A DNA stretch of 64,000 bases, taken from assembly GCF_018860625.1 (NCBI RefSeq), contig NZ_JAHKQB010000029.1, positions 62,001 through 126,000 on the forward strand. The letters are read 5' to 3'. Positions 1 to 8,685 of the stretch are shown piece by piece (the stretch's first letter is position 1; each line of letters starts with the position of its first letter). The notes beneath the pieces were generated by a model, which did not search any database, was not told where the DNA came from, and saw only the letters and a list, made by a program, of their open reading frames with translations. The translations under genes were made by a program, and so were the position numbers. The stretch is from Paracoccus sp. C2R09. Lineage in GTDB: Bacteria; Pseudomonadota; Alphaproteobacteria; Rhodobacterales; Rhodobacteraceae.

Positions 1-1
1 G

Positions 2-43
2 ATCGCCAAGGACACGCCCAAGGTCGAGAAGCTGGATTCCTGA
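2..43 (+). CDS. C-terminal tail of a gene entering from the left (partial)
   Basis: One reading frame runs from the window edge to a TGA at 41-43 and encodes the 13-residue tail IAKDTPKVEKLDS. A hairpin with a T-run follows 12 bases later, which supports a real gene end here. The tail is charged and too short to assign to a family. The rest of the gene lies outside the window. Confidence 0.45.
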   Translation: MAKDTPKVEKLDS

Positions 44-55
44 TCCGGCAATCGC

Positions 56-83
56 AGGGTCGCCCGACGGGGCGGCCCTTTTT
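56..83 (+). terminator. Rho-independent terminator
   Basis: The arms AGGGTCGCCC (56-65) and GGGCGGCCCT (70-79) pair with one G-T wobble around a 4-base loop and run into TTTTT. It ends the plus-strand gene that enters from the left. It lies just past the end of the convergent recR. Confidence 0.75.
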
Positions 84-85
84 CG

Positions 86-685
86 TCACAGGCGCCTGCG
101 CGCCCGCAGCGCCGCGCTGATCGTCCCGTCGTCCAGATAATTCAGCTCGCCCCCGATGGGCACGCCCTGCGCCAGCCCGGTCACGGCGATTTCGGATCCT
201 TCCAGCGCGTCGGCGATGTAATGGGCGGTGGTCTGCCCATCCACGGTCGCGTTCAGCGCAAGGATCACCTCGGTCACGCCCTCCTCGTGGATGCGCGATA
301 TCAGGCGCGGGATGCCCAGATCGTCTGGCCCGACCTCGTCCAGCGCCGACAACGTGCCCCCAAGAACGTGATAGCGCCCGCGAAAGGCGCCGCCGCGCTC
401 CAGCGCCCACAGATCGGCCACGTCCTCGACCACGCAGATCTCGCCCGTGGCGCGGGCCGGATCGGCGCAGATCGGGCAGATGTCGCGATCGGTGACGTTC
501 CCGCAGGACAGGCATTCGCGGGAATTGACGGCAACGCGGTCCAACAGCTGCGCCAGCTGGACCATCTGCGTGTCCCGCCTGCGGATCAGCGACAGCACGA
601 TACGCCGCGCCGACCGCGGACCAAGCCCCGGCAGACGCGCCATCACCGTGATCAGCGCCTGGATGTCGTCGCCACCGCCCTCCAT
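86..685 (-). CDS. recR: Recombination mediator RecR
   Basis: RecR works with RecF and RecO to load RecA on gapped DNA in the cytoplasm. The 199-residue protein has normal family length. The N-terminus holds a helix-hairpin-helix ([11 protein letters not shown], about residues 18-28), followed by a four-cysteine zinc finger (C58, C61, C70, C73) and a Toprim domain beginning near residue 80 (ICVVED). It is the last gene of dnaX-ybaB-recR, starting 7 bases after ybaB; this gene order is common in proteobacteria and suggests one transcript. Confidence 0.96.
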   Translation of the reverse strand: MEGGGDDIQALITVMARLPGLGPRSARRIVLSLIRRRDTQMVQLAQLLDRVAVNSRECLSCGNVTDRDICPICADPARATGEICVVEDVADLWALERGGAFRGRYHVLGGTLSALDEVGPDDLGIPRLISRIHEEGVTEVILALNATVDGQTTAHYIADALEGSEIAVTGLAQGVPIGGELNYLDDGTISAALRARRRL

Positions 686-692
686 CGCGCGA

Positions 693-1037
693 TCAGAAGG
701 GGGGCTTCATGCCCGCCGGCAGGCCGAGGCTTTCGGCCATGCGCGACATTTCCGACTGCATCTTCTCCTCGGCCAGGCGCTGCGCTTCCTTGACGGCGGC
801 CAGGATCAGATCCTCGACCACCTCTTTTTCCGAGGGCACGAAGATCGACGGGTCGATATCCAGCGACCGCAGCTCTCCCTTGGCCGAGCAGACGGCCTTG
901 ACCAGCCCCGCACCGGATTCGCCGGTCACGGTGATGTTGGACATCTCCTCCTGCATCTCGGCCATGCGTTCCTGCATTTCCTTGGCGGTCTTCATCATCT
1001 TGGCCATGTCGCCAAGCCCGCCCAAACCCTTGATCAT
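693..1037 (-). CDS. ybaB: YbaB/EbfC family nucleoid-associated protein
   Basis: A 114-residue DNA-binding protein of the YbaB/EbfC family, which forms tweezer-like dimers that coat DNA. It has the usual Met-rich N-terminal helix ([19 protein letters not shown]) and a closing segment with MKPPF. It begins 3 bases after the dnaX stop and precedes recR by 7 bases, so translation is probably coupled. The family is well recognised; the exact role of this copy in recombination or nucleoid structure is inferred only from the neighbourhood. Confidence 0.93.
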   Translation of the reverse strand: MIKGLGGLGDMAKMMKTAKEMQERMAEMQEEMSNITVTGESGAGLVKAVCSAKGELRSLDIDPSIFVPSEKEVVEDLILAAVKEAQRLAEEKMQSEMSRMAESLGLPAGMKPPF

Positions 1038-1040
1038 GTC

Positions 1041-2828
1041 TCAATCCTCGTCTTCGAAGGGGTCCCATTCCTCGACCTCGGCCACGGGGCCGGTGCCGCT
1101 GTCATGGGGATTGGTCGCGCCATCCGCCTCGGCCGCGATCTGGGTCGGGGCGGGGGTCACGCGTTTCACGTCGGTCAGCTTTGCGCCGGGAAAGGCCGCC
1201 ATCACCTGCTGGACGATGGGCAGTTCCAAGGCGCGTTCGCGTGCGGCACGGGCCTCGGCCTCGCGCGCCTCGGCGATGGTGGGGGCGCCGCCGCCATTGG
1301 CGATGGTGACCGCCCAACGCTGTCCGCCGGTCCAGCCGCGCAGGCGTTCGGCCAGGCGTTGGGCGAAATCGGCGGGCGGGTTGTCGCGGGGCTCGAACTC
1401 GATCCGGCCGGGGCTGTAGCGGACAAGCGCCACGTGGCGTTCGACCATGACCAGCAGGGTCATGTCGCGCATGCGGGCGATCAGCTCCACGACGCTCTCG
1501 AAATCCGGAAAGCTCTCGATCAGCTGCGGCGCCACGGCCAGCGCCGTCGCCGCGTTTCCGTGCGCCTGCGCGACGGGTGCAGGGCGGGCGCGGCGGATGG
1601 CCTGCGGGGCTTGGGTCGCCTGCGCGCCCGCCACCGAAGGTCCGCGCGCGAATTCGCCCGCATTCTGCGCCTGCTGCACGCGGCGGATCAGCGCCTCGGG
1701 GTCGGGCAGGTCGGCCACATGGGTCAGCCGGATGATCGCCATTTCCGCCGCCATCATCGCGTTCGGCGCGGCCGAGACCTCTTCCAGCGCCTTGAGCAGC
1801 ATCTGCCACAGCCGCGACAGGACGCGCATTGCCAGCTGTTCGGACAGCTCCTTGCCGCGGCTGCGTTCCTCGGGGGATACGGTCGGATCCTCCAGCGCGT
1901 CGGGCGTGATCTTCGCGACGGAAATCCAATGCGTGATCTCGGCCAGGTCGCGCAGCACGGCCACGGGGTCCGCGCCATCGGCATATTGCGACTGCAGCTC
2001 GGTCAGCGCCGCCGCCGCATCGCCGCGCAGGATCATGTCGAACAGGTCGATGACCCGCCCGCGATCGGCAAGGCCCAGCATCGCGCGGACCTGTTCGGCG
2101 GTCGTCTCGCCCGCGCCATGGCTGATCGACTGGTCCAGAAGGCTGGTCGCATCGCGGGCCGAGCCTTCGGCAGCGCGCGTGATCAGCGCCAGCGCGTCAT
2201 CGGCAATCTGCGCGCCTTCGGCATCCGCGATGCGCTTCAGCAGGGCGATCATCACCTCGGGCTCGATCCGGCGCAGATCGAAGCGCTGGCAGCGCGACAG
2301 GACCGTCACCGGCACCTTGCGGATTTCCGTCGTGGCGAAGATGAACTTCACATGGGGGGGCGGTTCTTCCAGCGTCTTCAACAGCGCGTTGAACGCGCTG
2401 GTGGACAGCATGTGAACCTCGTCGATGATATAGATCTTGTAGCGCGCGCTGGCTGCCCGGTAATGCACGCTCTCGATGATCTCGCGGATGTCGCCGACGC
2501 CGGTGCGGGATGCGGCGTCCATCTCCATCACGTCGACATGGCGGCCTTCGCTGATGGCCGTGCAATGTTCGCAGACCCCGCAGGGTTCAGTCGTCGGGCC
2601 GCCCGTGCCGTCGGGGCCGATGCAGTTCATGCCCTTGGCGATGATGCGCGCGGTCGTCGTCTTGCCGGTCCCGCGGATGCCGGTCATGATGAAGGCCTGC
2701 GCGATGCGATCGGCGGCGAATGCGTTCTTCAGGGTGCGGACCATGGCGTCCTGGCCGACGAGGTCCGCGAAGGTCTCGGGCCGGTATTTCCTGGCCAGAA
2801 CCTGGTATGCTGCTTTGCTGTCCGTCAT
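1041..2828 (-). CDS. dnaX: DNA polymerase III subunits gamma and tau (DnaX)
   Basis: DnaX is the clamp-loader ATPase that organises the replisome. The chosen ATG gives MTDSKAAYQVLARKYRP, the standard DnaX beginning, and 595 residues. Walker A is GIRGTGKT (50-57), the zinc module uses C69, C83, C86 and C89, and Walker B is IIDEVHM (134-140). After the AAA+ core comes an Ala/Pro/Arg-rich linker (roughly 390-440) and a tau-like C-terminal domain with an acidic end. The frame stays open upstream to 3479, but that stretch is the antisense of the alcohol dehydrogenase gene. I saw no obvious slippery A-run for frameshift production of gamma, although I did not scan exhaustively. Confidence 0.96.
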   Translation of the reverse strand: MTDSKAAYQVLARKYRPETFADLVGQDAMVRTLKNAFAADRIAQAFIMTGIRGTGKTTTARIIAKGMNCIGPDGTGGPTTEPCGVCEHCTAISEGRHVDVMEMDAASRTGVGDIREIIESVHYRAASARYKIYIIDEVHMLSTSAFNALLKTLEEPPPHVKFIFATTEIRKVPVTVLSRCQRFDLRRIEPEVMIALLKRIADAEGAQIADDALALITRAAEGSARDATSLLDQSISHGAGETTAEQVRAMLGLADRGRVIDLFDMILRGDAAAALTELQSQYADGADPVAVLRDLAEITHWISVAKITPDALEDPTVSPEERSRGKELSEQLAMRVLSRLWQMLLKALEEVSAAPNAMMAAEMAIIRLTHVADLPDPEALIRRVQQAQNAGEFARGPSVAGAQATQAPQAIRRARPAPVAQAHGNAATALAVAPQLIESFPDFESVVELIARMRDMTLLVMVERHVALVRYSPGRIEFEPRDNPPADFAQRLAERLRGWTGGQRWAVTIANGGGAPTIAEAREAEARAARERALELPIVQQVMAAFPGAKLTDVKRVTPAPTQIAAEADGATNPHDSGTGPVAEVEEWDPFEDED

Positions 2829-2905
2829 GGCTCCCTCGGCGTCGGGCCACCTTAGCCAAGGGCGGCGGGGGCCACAACCGATCTGCGGCCCCCTGCGAAG
2901 TCGGA

Positions 2906-3919
2906 TCAGGCCCCGGGCTGGGCGTTGTCCAGAACGACGCGGTAACGCGCCTTGCCCTCTTCCAGATGCTGGAAGGCCTCGTTGATCTTCGACATCGGGA
3001 AATGCTCGGTCACGGGGCTGATGTCGTGACGTGCGGCGAATTCCATCATCATGTTCAGCGTCGCCGGCGCACCGACGGGCGACCCCGAGATGCTGCGCTG
3101 CCCTGCCACCAGCGGGAAGGCCGCGACATCCATCGGCTCGGCCGAGATGCCCACCATGTGCAGCCGGCCCTGCGGCTTGAGCGTGTTCAGGATGGCGTTC
3201 CAGTCCATCTTGACCGCGACGGTGGACAGCACCAGATCGAAGCGCCCCTCGGCCCCGGCGATGGCATCGGCATCGCGCGAATTGATGCAGTGATGCGCGC
3301 CCATCTCGCGCGCCTCGTCCATCTTCGATTCGCTGGTAAAGGCCGTCACCTCGCAGCCCCAGGCGCGGGCGAATTGCAGCGCCAGATGCCCCAGGCCCCC
3401 GATGCCGATCACCGCGACATGGTCTGTCGGACGGATGCCGAACTGCACGAAGGGGTTGAAGACGGTGATGCCGCCGCACAGAAGCGGTCCCGCATCATGC
3501 AGCGCCATGCGGTCAGGGATACGGATCACCGCGGTTTCCTGCGCGCGAACGCGATCGGCGAAGCCGCCGTGATGGCCGATGATCGTCGGCTGCTGATCGG
3601 GGCAGAGATTGTGGTTGCCGCCCAGGCACTGCATGCAGTGGTTGCAGTATCCCGACTGCCAGCCCAGCCCCACGCGATCGCCGACCTTCAGGCCCGTCAC
3701 ATGCGCACCGACCGCGGCCACGGTGCCCGCGACCTCGTGCCCGCCCACGAAGGGATAGGACGAGACGCCCCATTCGTTCTGCCACATGGACATGTCGCTG
3801 TGGCAGACACCGCAATGGGCCACGGCGATCTCGACCTCGTGATGGCCCAACTGGCCCGGATCGTATTCAAAAGGGGTGAATTCGCCGTTCGCCTCGGAGG
3901 CGGCATATGCCTTGATCAT
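2906..3919 (-). CDS. Zinc-dependent NAD(P) alcohol dehydrogenase (CAD/YahK-like)
   Basis: A medium-chain dehydrogenase of 337 residues oxidising alcohols or reducing aldehydes. Catalytic zinc ligands are C39 in CGVCHSD and H61 in GGHE; a structural zinc site is formed by C92, C95, C98 and C106; the Rossmann turn is GIGGLG. The motif set matches the cinnamyl-alcohol-dehydrogenase/YahK branch, which usually prefers NADPH, but the substrate cannot be read. The start [13 protein letters not shown] was preferred over an ATG 35 codons upstream because it fits the family N-terminus. The gene sits between the SRP RNA gene and dnaX, an unusual place since those two are often direct neighbours. Confidence 0.88.
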   Translation of the reverse strand: MIKAYAASEANGEFTPFEYDPGQLGHHEVEIAVAHCGVCHSDMSMWQNEWGVSSYPFVGGHEVAGTVAAVGAHVTGLKVGDRVGLGWQSGYCNHCMQCLGGNHNLCPDQQPTIIGHHGGFADRVRAQETAVIRIPDRMALHDAGPLLCGGITVFNPFVQFGIRPTDHVAVIGIGGLGHLALQFARAWGCEVTAFTSESKMDEAREMGAHHCINSRDADAIAGAEGRFDLVLSTVAVKMDWNAILNTLKPQGRLHMVGISAEPMDVAAFPLVAGQRSISGSPVGAPATLNMMMEFAARHDISPVTEHFPMSKINEAFQHLEEGKARYRVVLDNAQPGA

Positions 3920-4111
3920 GTCTCGATCCTGAAATTCTGGGAAAACTGTTGCAGACAGGCGGCCTACGGAAGGGCACTGGTCCGGTAAAAACTTCGAACA
4001 GGGATCAACGGGGACATATGGCACAGCGCCAAGATATTTCCGAAGACTGCCTGTCTGCAGGACGATGAAACGCTGTATTGCCCGAGGGGTTCCGGAAAAC
4101 CTTACCTGGAT

Positions 4112-4144
4112 CCGAATTTTTTTCCGATACGGAAATTTTTTCCG
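4112..4144. repeat. AT-rich inverted repeat between ffs and the alcohol dehydrogenase
   Basis: TTTCCG (4121-4126), ATA and CGGAAA (4130-4135) form a perfect hairpin flanked by runs of T, in striking contrast to the GC-rich surroundings. Read on the plus strand it looks like a terminator (CGGAAA then TTTTTT), yet no plus-strand gene lies before it. It sits about 200 bases upstream of the adh start and about 45 bases past the 3' end of ffs. It could be a regulator site or a structured 3' end for ffs transcripts. No function is assigned. Confidence 0.4.
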
Positions 4145-4186
4145 CTGTCTGCCGATTGATAGGGGCCGGATGATGTGGGGATGGGT

Positions 4187-4280
4187 GAGAGGCTGGACAA
4201 CGACCCAGGCGGGACTCGTTACGGCTGCTTCCTTCCGGACCTGACCGAGTTGGCGAGGCGCCTGCCCGCGCCAACCTCTC
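4187..4280 (-). ncRNA. ffs: Signal recognition particle RNA (4.5S type)
   Basis: Read on the minus strand, the segment contains GGTCAGGTCCGGAAGGAAGC, the hallmark SRP RNA helix-8 loop bound by Ffh. The 5' end GAGAGGTTGG pairs with the 3' end CCAGCCTCTC, closing a rod of about 94 nucleotides of the short bacterial type. It guides ribosomes making membrane proteins to FtsY. A good promoter lies just upstream. In many proteobacteria ffs directly precedes dnaX; here the alcohol dehydrogenase gene lies between. Confidence 0.95.
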
Positions 4281-4605
4281 GACGCCGCAGATAAGCCGCA
4301 TGACGGACGGATGCAACCCCCCGCGATCCGCCGGACGCGGCGACCGCCCGCACGTCGCGTTTCCTGCGGATATGAAACCCTTCCTTAAGGCGGCAATGGC
4401 AATGTGACGCTTGCCCCGATGCGCGCGTTGCGACGCCCCGGGCGCGGACCGGATTGGGCGCCATGTTGCGGTTTTGACCGCCTCAGGTTGAACGGAGTGG
4501 CAATTGCTGACGACATGGTTGAACACCCGGCCCGAACTGGACTATCAGCGAGAGGTCAGCATTGCCGATACGGACGGCACAACAGCGCCGAGCGGGTTCT
4601 TCCAG
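4281..4605. other. Intergenic region between ffs and the SRPBCC gene
   Basis: About 325 bases. It contains the ffs promoter at its left end. The plus-strand frame of the next gene is open back to an ATG at 4504, but residues before 4606 do not look like the SRPBCC domain. The region must also carry the plus-strand promoter of that gene; I could not pick a convincing one. Confidence 0.5.
4289..4316 (-). promoter_or_regulatory. Promoter of the SRP RNA gene
   Basis: On the minus strand TTGCAT (4311-4316) is followed by a 16-base spacer and TTATCT (4289-4294). The mature RNA end at 4280 lies 8 bases further on, the right distance for a sigma-70 start site. This independently supports the 5' end chosen for ffs. 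Confidence 0.6.
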
Positions 4606-5055
4606 ATGAAATTTTCCACACGCATCGACAGACATGTCCCGGCGGAACAGCTGTTCGACGCAATCGGGGATTTCGACGCGCTGGAAAGGACGCTGATCTC
4701 GCGCGGGGCCAGCGTGATGCGGATCGACCCGGCCAAGGATCCGGGCACCGCGAAGGGCTGGCAGATCGGTTTCGACTGGCGCGGCAGGCCCCGCATGATG
4801 AAGCTGGTCGTCACCCGCTACGACCGCCCCGAGGCGCTGGCCATGCAGGGCCGGTCCGATGCGCTGGACCTGACGGTGAACGCGACCGTCGTCGCGCTGA
4901 ACCGCGCCAAGTCGCGCCTGATCTTCGAGCTGGAGGTCCGCCCCCGCAACATGAAGGCCCGCCTGATGCTGCAGACCGCCAAGCTGGGCAAGGCGCAGCT
5001 GGACAAGCGCTTCGAGCGCCGCATTGGCGAATACCTGGACCTGATGCAGCGCTGA
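4606..5055 (+). CDS. SRPBCC-fold (START-like) protein
   Basis: A 149-residue protein beginning MKFSTRIDRHVPAEQLFDAI, a typical SRPBCC/polyketide-cyclase-like start with a hydrophobic cavity fold for small ligands. I chose ATG 4606 rather than 4504 because the domain begins exactly there. A basic C-terminal tail (KAQLDKRFERRIGEYLDLMQR region) may form an amphipathic helix. It has no signal peptide and no obvious catalytic residues. It is convergent with pheA, 7 bases apart. Its ligand and role are unknown. Confidence 0.78.
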   Translation: MKFSTRIDRHVPAEQLFDAIGDFDALERTLISRGASVMRIDPAKDPGTAKGWQIGFDWRGRPRMMKLVVTRYDRPEALAMQGRSDALDLTVNATVVALNRAKSRLIFELEVRPRNMKARLMLQTAKLGKAQLDKRFERRIGEYLDLMQR

Positions 5056-5062
5056 GGGCGCG

Positions 5063-5914
5063 TCAGGACCCGGCCAGCTGCGCCTCTCGAAGGGGGTCGG
5101 CCGGATAGACGCCCAGGATGTCCAGCGTCGAGGTGAAATACCGCAGCTCGTCCAGGGCCAGCGCGACATTGGCATCCTCGGGATGGCCCTCGATATCTGC
5201 ATAGAACTGCGTCGCGGTGAAGACGCCGTCCACCATGTAGCTTTCCAGCTTGGTCATGTTCACGCCGTTCGTGGCGAAACCGCCCATCGCCTTGTAGAGC
5301 GCGGCGGGAATGTTGCGGACGCGGAAGACGAAGCTGGTCAGCATCCGTTCGGCACGGCGCGTCATGTCGGGGTCGCGCGACATGATCAGGAAGCGCGTCG
5401 TGTTGTTGGCGCGGTCCTCGATCTCGTCGGCCAGGCGTTCCAGCCCGTAGATGTCGCCGGCAAGGGGCGCGGCCAGCGCGGCCAGCGGCGGGTGGGCGCG
5501 GGCGGCGACCTCTTGCGCGGAGCCCGCGGTGTCGGCGCCGGTGATCGCGCGGATGCCGTGTTCGCGCAGGAACCCGCGGCATTGGCCCAGCAGGACCGGA
5601 TGGCTCATCGCCTCGCGGATCTCGGACAGGGGTGTGCCGGGCACGGCCAGCAGGCTGATATGCACGCGCACGAAGGCCTCGTCCACGATGTGCAGGCCGG
5701 ATTCGGGCAGCAGGTGGTGGATGTCGGCGACCCGGCCATAGGTCGAGTTCTCGACCGGCAGCATGGCCAGGTCGGCATCGCGGTTGCGCACGGCGTCGAT
5801 GACGTCCTCGAATGTGCGGCAGGGCAGGGCCTCCATGTCGGGGCGCGCGGCGCGGCACGCCTCGTGGCTGTAGGCGCCCAGCTCTCCCTGAAAGGCGATG
5901 CGGTTGGTGGTCAT
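5063..5914 (-). CDS. pheA: Prephenate dehydratase
   Basis: Converts prephenate to phenylpyruvate in phenylalanine synthesis. The 283-residue protein has the two-lobed dehydratase domain with the catalytic TRF motif (NNTTRF, residues 170-175) and a C-terminal ACT domain (about 193-275) for feedback control. In the ACT domain the classical ESRP phenylalanine-binding motif reads ESYM (224-227), so allosteric behaviour may differ from the E. coli type. There is no chorismate mutase domain. It is divergent from cycM. Confidence 0.94.
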   Translation of the reverse strand: MTTNRIAFQGELGAYSHEACRAARPDMEALPCRTFEDVIDAVRNRDADLAMLPVENSTYGRVADIHHLLPESGLHIVDEAFVRVHISLLAVPGTPLSEIREAMSHPVLLGQCRGFLREHGIRAITGADTAGSAQEVAARAHPPLAALAAPLAGDIYGLERLADEIEDRANNTTRFLIMSRDPDMTRRAERMLTSFVFRVRNIPAALYKAMGGFATNGVNMTKLESYMVDGVFTATQFYADIEGHPEDANVALALDELRYFTSTLDILGVYPADPLREAQLAGS

Positions 5915-5961
5915 CGGTCTGCCCCGCTTGGTCGATTATGCGAACGTCAGGTAACTATACC

Positions 5962-5991
5962 TTGATCAGCCAAAGAGAAAGCGGATAGATG
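5962..5991 (+). promoter_or_regulatory. Possible promoter of cycM
   Basis: TTGATC (5962-5967) and TAGATG (5986-5991) with an 18-base spacer lie about 45 bases before the cycM start, in the short divergent region next to pheA. The -10 element is imperfect but of a form common in this group. No activator site was recognised. Confidence 0.35.
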
Positions 5992-6033
5992 TCCAGCGAC
6001 TAGCAGAGCTTACCAAGCCGGGGACCGCACTCG

Positions 6034-6585
6034 ATGTTCAACACCATGACCCTCACCAAGGCAGCCGGCGCATTCATCGGCGCGCTGCTCTTCCTGATGC
6101 TGGCGAACTGGGCCGCGACAGCGATCTTCCATGTCGGCCCCGCGGGTCATGCGGGCGGCGATGAGGAACATGGCGAGGGCGAGATCACGCAGGCCTATTC
6201 GATCCCGGTCCCCGAAAGCGCCGAAGGCGGCGCCGATGCGGAAGAGGAGATCGATTTCGCGGCGCTGATGGAATCCGCCGACGCGGCGCGGGGCGAACGC
6301 GAATGGGCCAAGTGCCGCGCCTGCCACGCGCTGGACGGGACCGACGGCGTCGGCCCGCATCTGAACGGCGTGGTGGGCCGCGAAGTGGCTAGCGTCGACG
6401 GCTTCGGCTACAGCGGGGCCATGCAGGATCACGCCGCCGAGGTGTCGACATGGGACCCCGAGCCCCTGCAGGTCTTCCTGACCAACCCGCGCAACGCGGT
6501 TCCGGGCACCGCCATGAGCTTTGCCGGGCTGAAGGACGCGCAGGCCCGCGCGAACCTGATCGCCTTCCTCGAACAGAATTCCTGA
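6034..6585 (+). CDS. cycM: Membrane-anchored cytochrome c552 (CycM type)
   Basis: Carries electrons from the bc1 complex to the terminal oxidase while tethered to the cytoplasmic membrane. The 183-residue protein has an uncleaved N-terminal anchor (about residues 8-30), an acidic flexible linker (about 36-75), and a class I c-type domain with heme motif CRACH (C94, C97, H98) and the distal ligand M161 in PGTAMSF. This anchor-linker-heme design is the hallmark of Paracoccus c552 and Rhodobacter cytochrome cy. A strong terminator follows, so it is probably monocistronic. Confidence 0.9.
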   Translation: MFNTMTLTKAAGAFIGALLFLMLANWAATAIFHVGPAGHAGGDEEHGEGEITQAYSIPVPESAEGGADAEEEIDFAALMESADAARGEREWAKCRACHALDGTDGVGPHLNGVVGREVASVDGFGYSGAMQDHAAEVSTWDPEPLQVFLTNPRNAVPGTAMSFAGLKDAQARANLIAFLEQNS

Positions 6586-6608
6586 TCCCTGCCGGATCGC
6601 CGCCATCG

Positions 6609-6633
6609 AACGCCGCCCTTGGGGCGGCGTTTT
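6609..6633 (+). terminator. Rho-independent terminator of cycM
   Basis: Perfect stem AACGCCGCCC (6609-6618) with GGGCGGCGTT (6622-6631), a 3-base loop and a continuing T-run, 24 bases after the cycM stop. It separates cycM from the peptide importer operon. Confidence 0.9.
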
Positions 6634-6726
6634 GCATGTCGGCATGCCTTCTTCACGAAATCGCGGCTTGAAGACGCCGCCGCCGCCGTCCTAGCCTTGC
6701 GCGACCCATGACCCGGAGGATCGCCC

Positions 6727-8577
6727 ATGCGCAGCACCGCCCTTATCGGCCTTATCCTGATGGCGACGGCCATTCCCGGCCATGCACAGGACACCGAAGG
6801 GACGATACGCTCGCACGGGATCGGGACCTTCGGCGAACCCGCACTGCCTGCCGATTTCGACCATCTGCCCTATGTGAACCCGGACGCGCCCAAGGGCGGA
6901 GAAATCGCGGAATCGATCCCGAATTCCACCGGCTTCGACAATTACAATCCCTTCACCTTCCGGGGGCGGGCGGCTGTCCTGTCCACCGTGATGCTGGAAT
7001 CCATCCTGACCGGCACCGCGGACGAGGTGGGCGCCGCCTATTGCCTGCTGTGCGAAAGCATCGAATATCCCGAAAGCCGCGACTGGGTGATCTTCCACCT
7101 GCGCCCCGAGGCGAAGTTCAGCGACGGCACGCCGCTGACGGCCGACGACGTCCTCTTCAGCTATGAGACCCTGCGCACCAAGGGGCTGTCGTCCTTCCGC
7201 GTGGTGATCGCCCAGCAGGTGGCCAGCGCCACGGTGATCGACGATCACACGATCCGCTTCGACTTCACCCCCGATTATCCGCGCCGCGACGTGATCCAGT
7301 CGGTCGGCCGGCTGCCGATCTTCAGCGCCAAGGATTTCGAGGAGAACGACCGCGACCTAGAACAGCCCATGCAGACGCCGATGATCGGGTCCGGGCCCTA
7401 TGTCTTCGGCAGTGCCGACATCAACCGCAACATCACCTGGAAACGCGATCCCGACTATTGGGGGGCCGATCTGCCGATCAATCGGGGGCGGCACAATTTC
7501 GACAGCATCCGGTTCGAGTATTTCGCCGATTACGATGCCGCCTTCGAGGCGTTCAAGGCGGGCGAATACACCTTCCGCCGCGAGGTCAGCAGCATCATCT
7601 GGGCCACCCGCTACGATTTCCCGGCGCTGCAGAAGGGCTGGGTGGTCAAGCAGGCACTGCCCGACGGCAACATCTCGTCCGGGCAGGCATGGGTGCTGAA
7701 CCTGCGCCGCCCCGATTGGCAGGACATCCGCGTCCGCGAGGCGATCGGGCTGATGTTCAACTTCGAATGGTCGAACGCCTCGCTGTTCTACGGGCTCTAT
7801 GACCGGGTCGAGAGCTTCTGGGACAACAGTGATCTGGAGGCCGAGGGCCCGCCGAGCGAGGCCGAGCTGGCCCTGCTGAAACCGCTGGCGGACGACCTGC
7901 CCGAAGGGGTCCTGACCGAGGATGCGGTCCTGCCGCCCGTCAGCGGCGAAAGGCAGGCCGATCGCGGCAACCTGCGCAAGGCGGCGGCCCTTCTGGACGA
8001 GGCGGGCTGGACCGTGGGGTCGGACGGGCTGCGCCGCAACGCCGATGGCCGTGTCCTGTCGCTCGAGATCCTGAACGACAGCCAGACCTTCGACCGCGTG
8101 ATCAACCCCTTCGTCCAGAACCTTCGGCGTCTGGGGATCGACGCGCGCAACACCCGCGTGGACAATGCCGAATACGAGAACCGCAAGCGCGGGCACGATT
8201 TCGACATGATCTCGGACCATCTGGGGCAGGACGCCATTCCGGGTGCGAACCTGCAGCAGTATTTCGGATCGGCCAATGTGGACGACGTGTTCAACTCGAT
8301 GGGGCTGGCGAACCCGGCGGTGGACAGCCTGATTTCCACCATCGAGGCCGCCGATACCCAGGACGAGCTGACGACGGCCGCCCATGCGCTGGACCGGACG
8401 CTGCGCGCGCTGCGCTTCTGGGTGCCACAATGGTACAACGGGCAGCACCTGATCGCGCATTACGACATCTTCGGACGGCCCGATGAATTGCCGCCCTTCG
8501 ATTTGGGCGAGCTGGACTTCTGGTGGTACGATCAGGCCAAGGCCGACGAACTGCGTGCGGCGGGCGGGCTGAGGTGA
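6727..8577 (+). CDS. yejA: Peptide ABC transporter substrate-binding protein (YejA-like)
   Basis: The periplasmic receptor of an oligopeptide-type importer. It has a cleavable signal peptide (MRSTALIGLILMATAIPGHA, then QD) and an SBP family 5 fold of 616 residues. A GGAGGA ribosome site lies just before the ATG. The sequence after the signal (HGIGTFGEPALP, FDHLPYVNPDAPKGG) is characteristic of the YejA/microcin-C-importer branch. First gene of yejABEF; 108 bases separate it from yejB, enough for an internal signal, though none was recognised. Confidence 0.92.
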   Translation: MRSTALIGLILMATAIPGHAQDTEGTIRSHGIGTFGEPALPADFDHLPYVNPDAPKGGEIAESIPNSTGFDNYNPFTFRGRAAVLSTVMLESILTGTADEVGAAYCLLCESIEYPESRDWVIFHLRPEAKFSDGTPLTADDVLFSYETLRTKGLSSFRVVIAQQVASATVIDDHTIRFDFTPDYPRRDVIQSVGRLPIFSAKDFEENDRDLEQPMQTPMIGSGPYVFGSADINRNITWKRDPDYWGADLPINRGRHNFDSIRFEYFADYDAAFEAFKAGEYTFRREVSSIIWATRYDFPALQKGWVVKQALPDGNISSGQAWVLNLRRPDWQDIRVREAIGLMFNFEWSNASLFYGLYDRVESFWDNSDLEAEGPPSEAELALLKPLADDLPEGVLTEDAVLPPVSGERQADRGNLRKAAALLDEAGWTVGSDGLRRNADGRVLSLEILNDSQTFDRVINPFVQNLRRLGIDARNTRVDNAEYENRKRGHDFDMISDHLGQDAIPGANLQQYFGSANVDDVFNSMGLANPAVDSLISTIEAADTQDELTTAAHALDRTLRALRFWVPQWYNGQHLIAHYDIFGRPDELPPFDLGELDFWWYDQAKADELRAAGGLR

Positions 8578-8685
8578 CGGGCCTTGCGGCTTGATTTCCG
8601 TGATCGGATTGTCGACAAGCGCAACAACGGAACAAGGGTCGCCAAGGCCCGGAACGTCCCCTAGGGCGGGCAGAAGGACAGGCTG

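Noticed and set aside
447..2855. An 802-codon plus-strand open frame opposite dnaX and ybaB
   Set aside because: It is the antisense of recognised genes. Its composition (many His, Gly, Arg) is typical of mirror frames in GC-rich DNA, and no family motif is visible.
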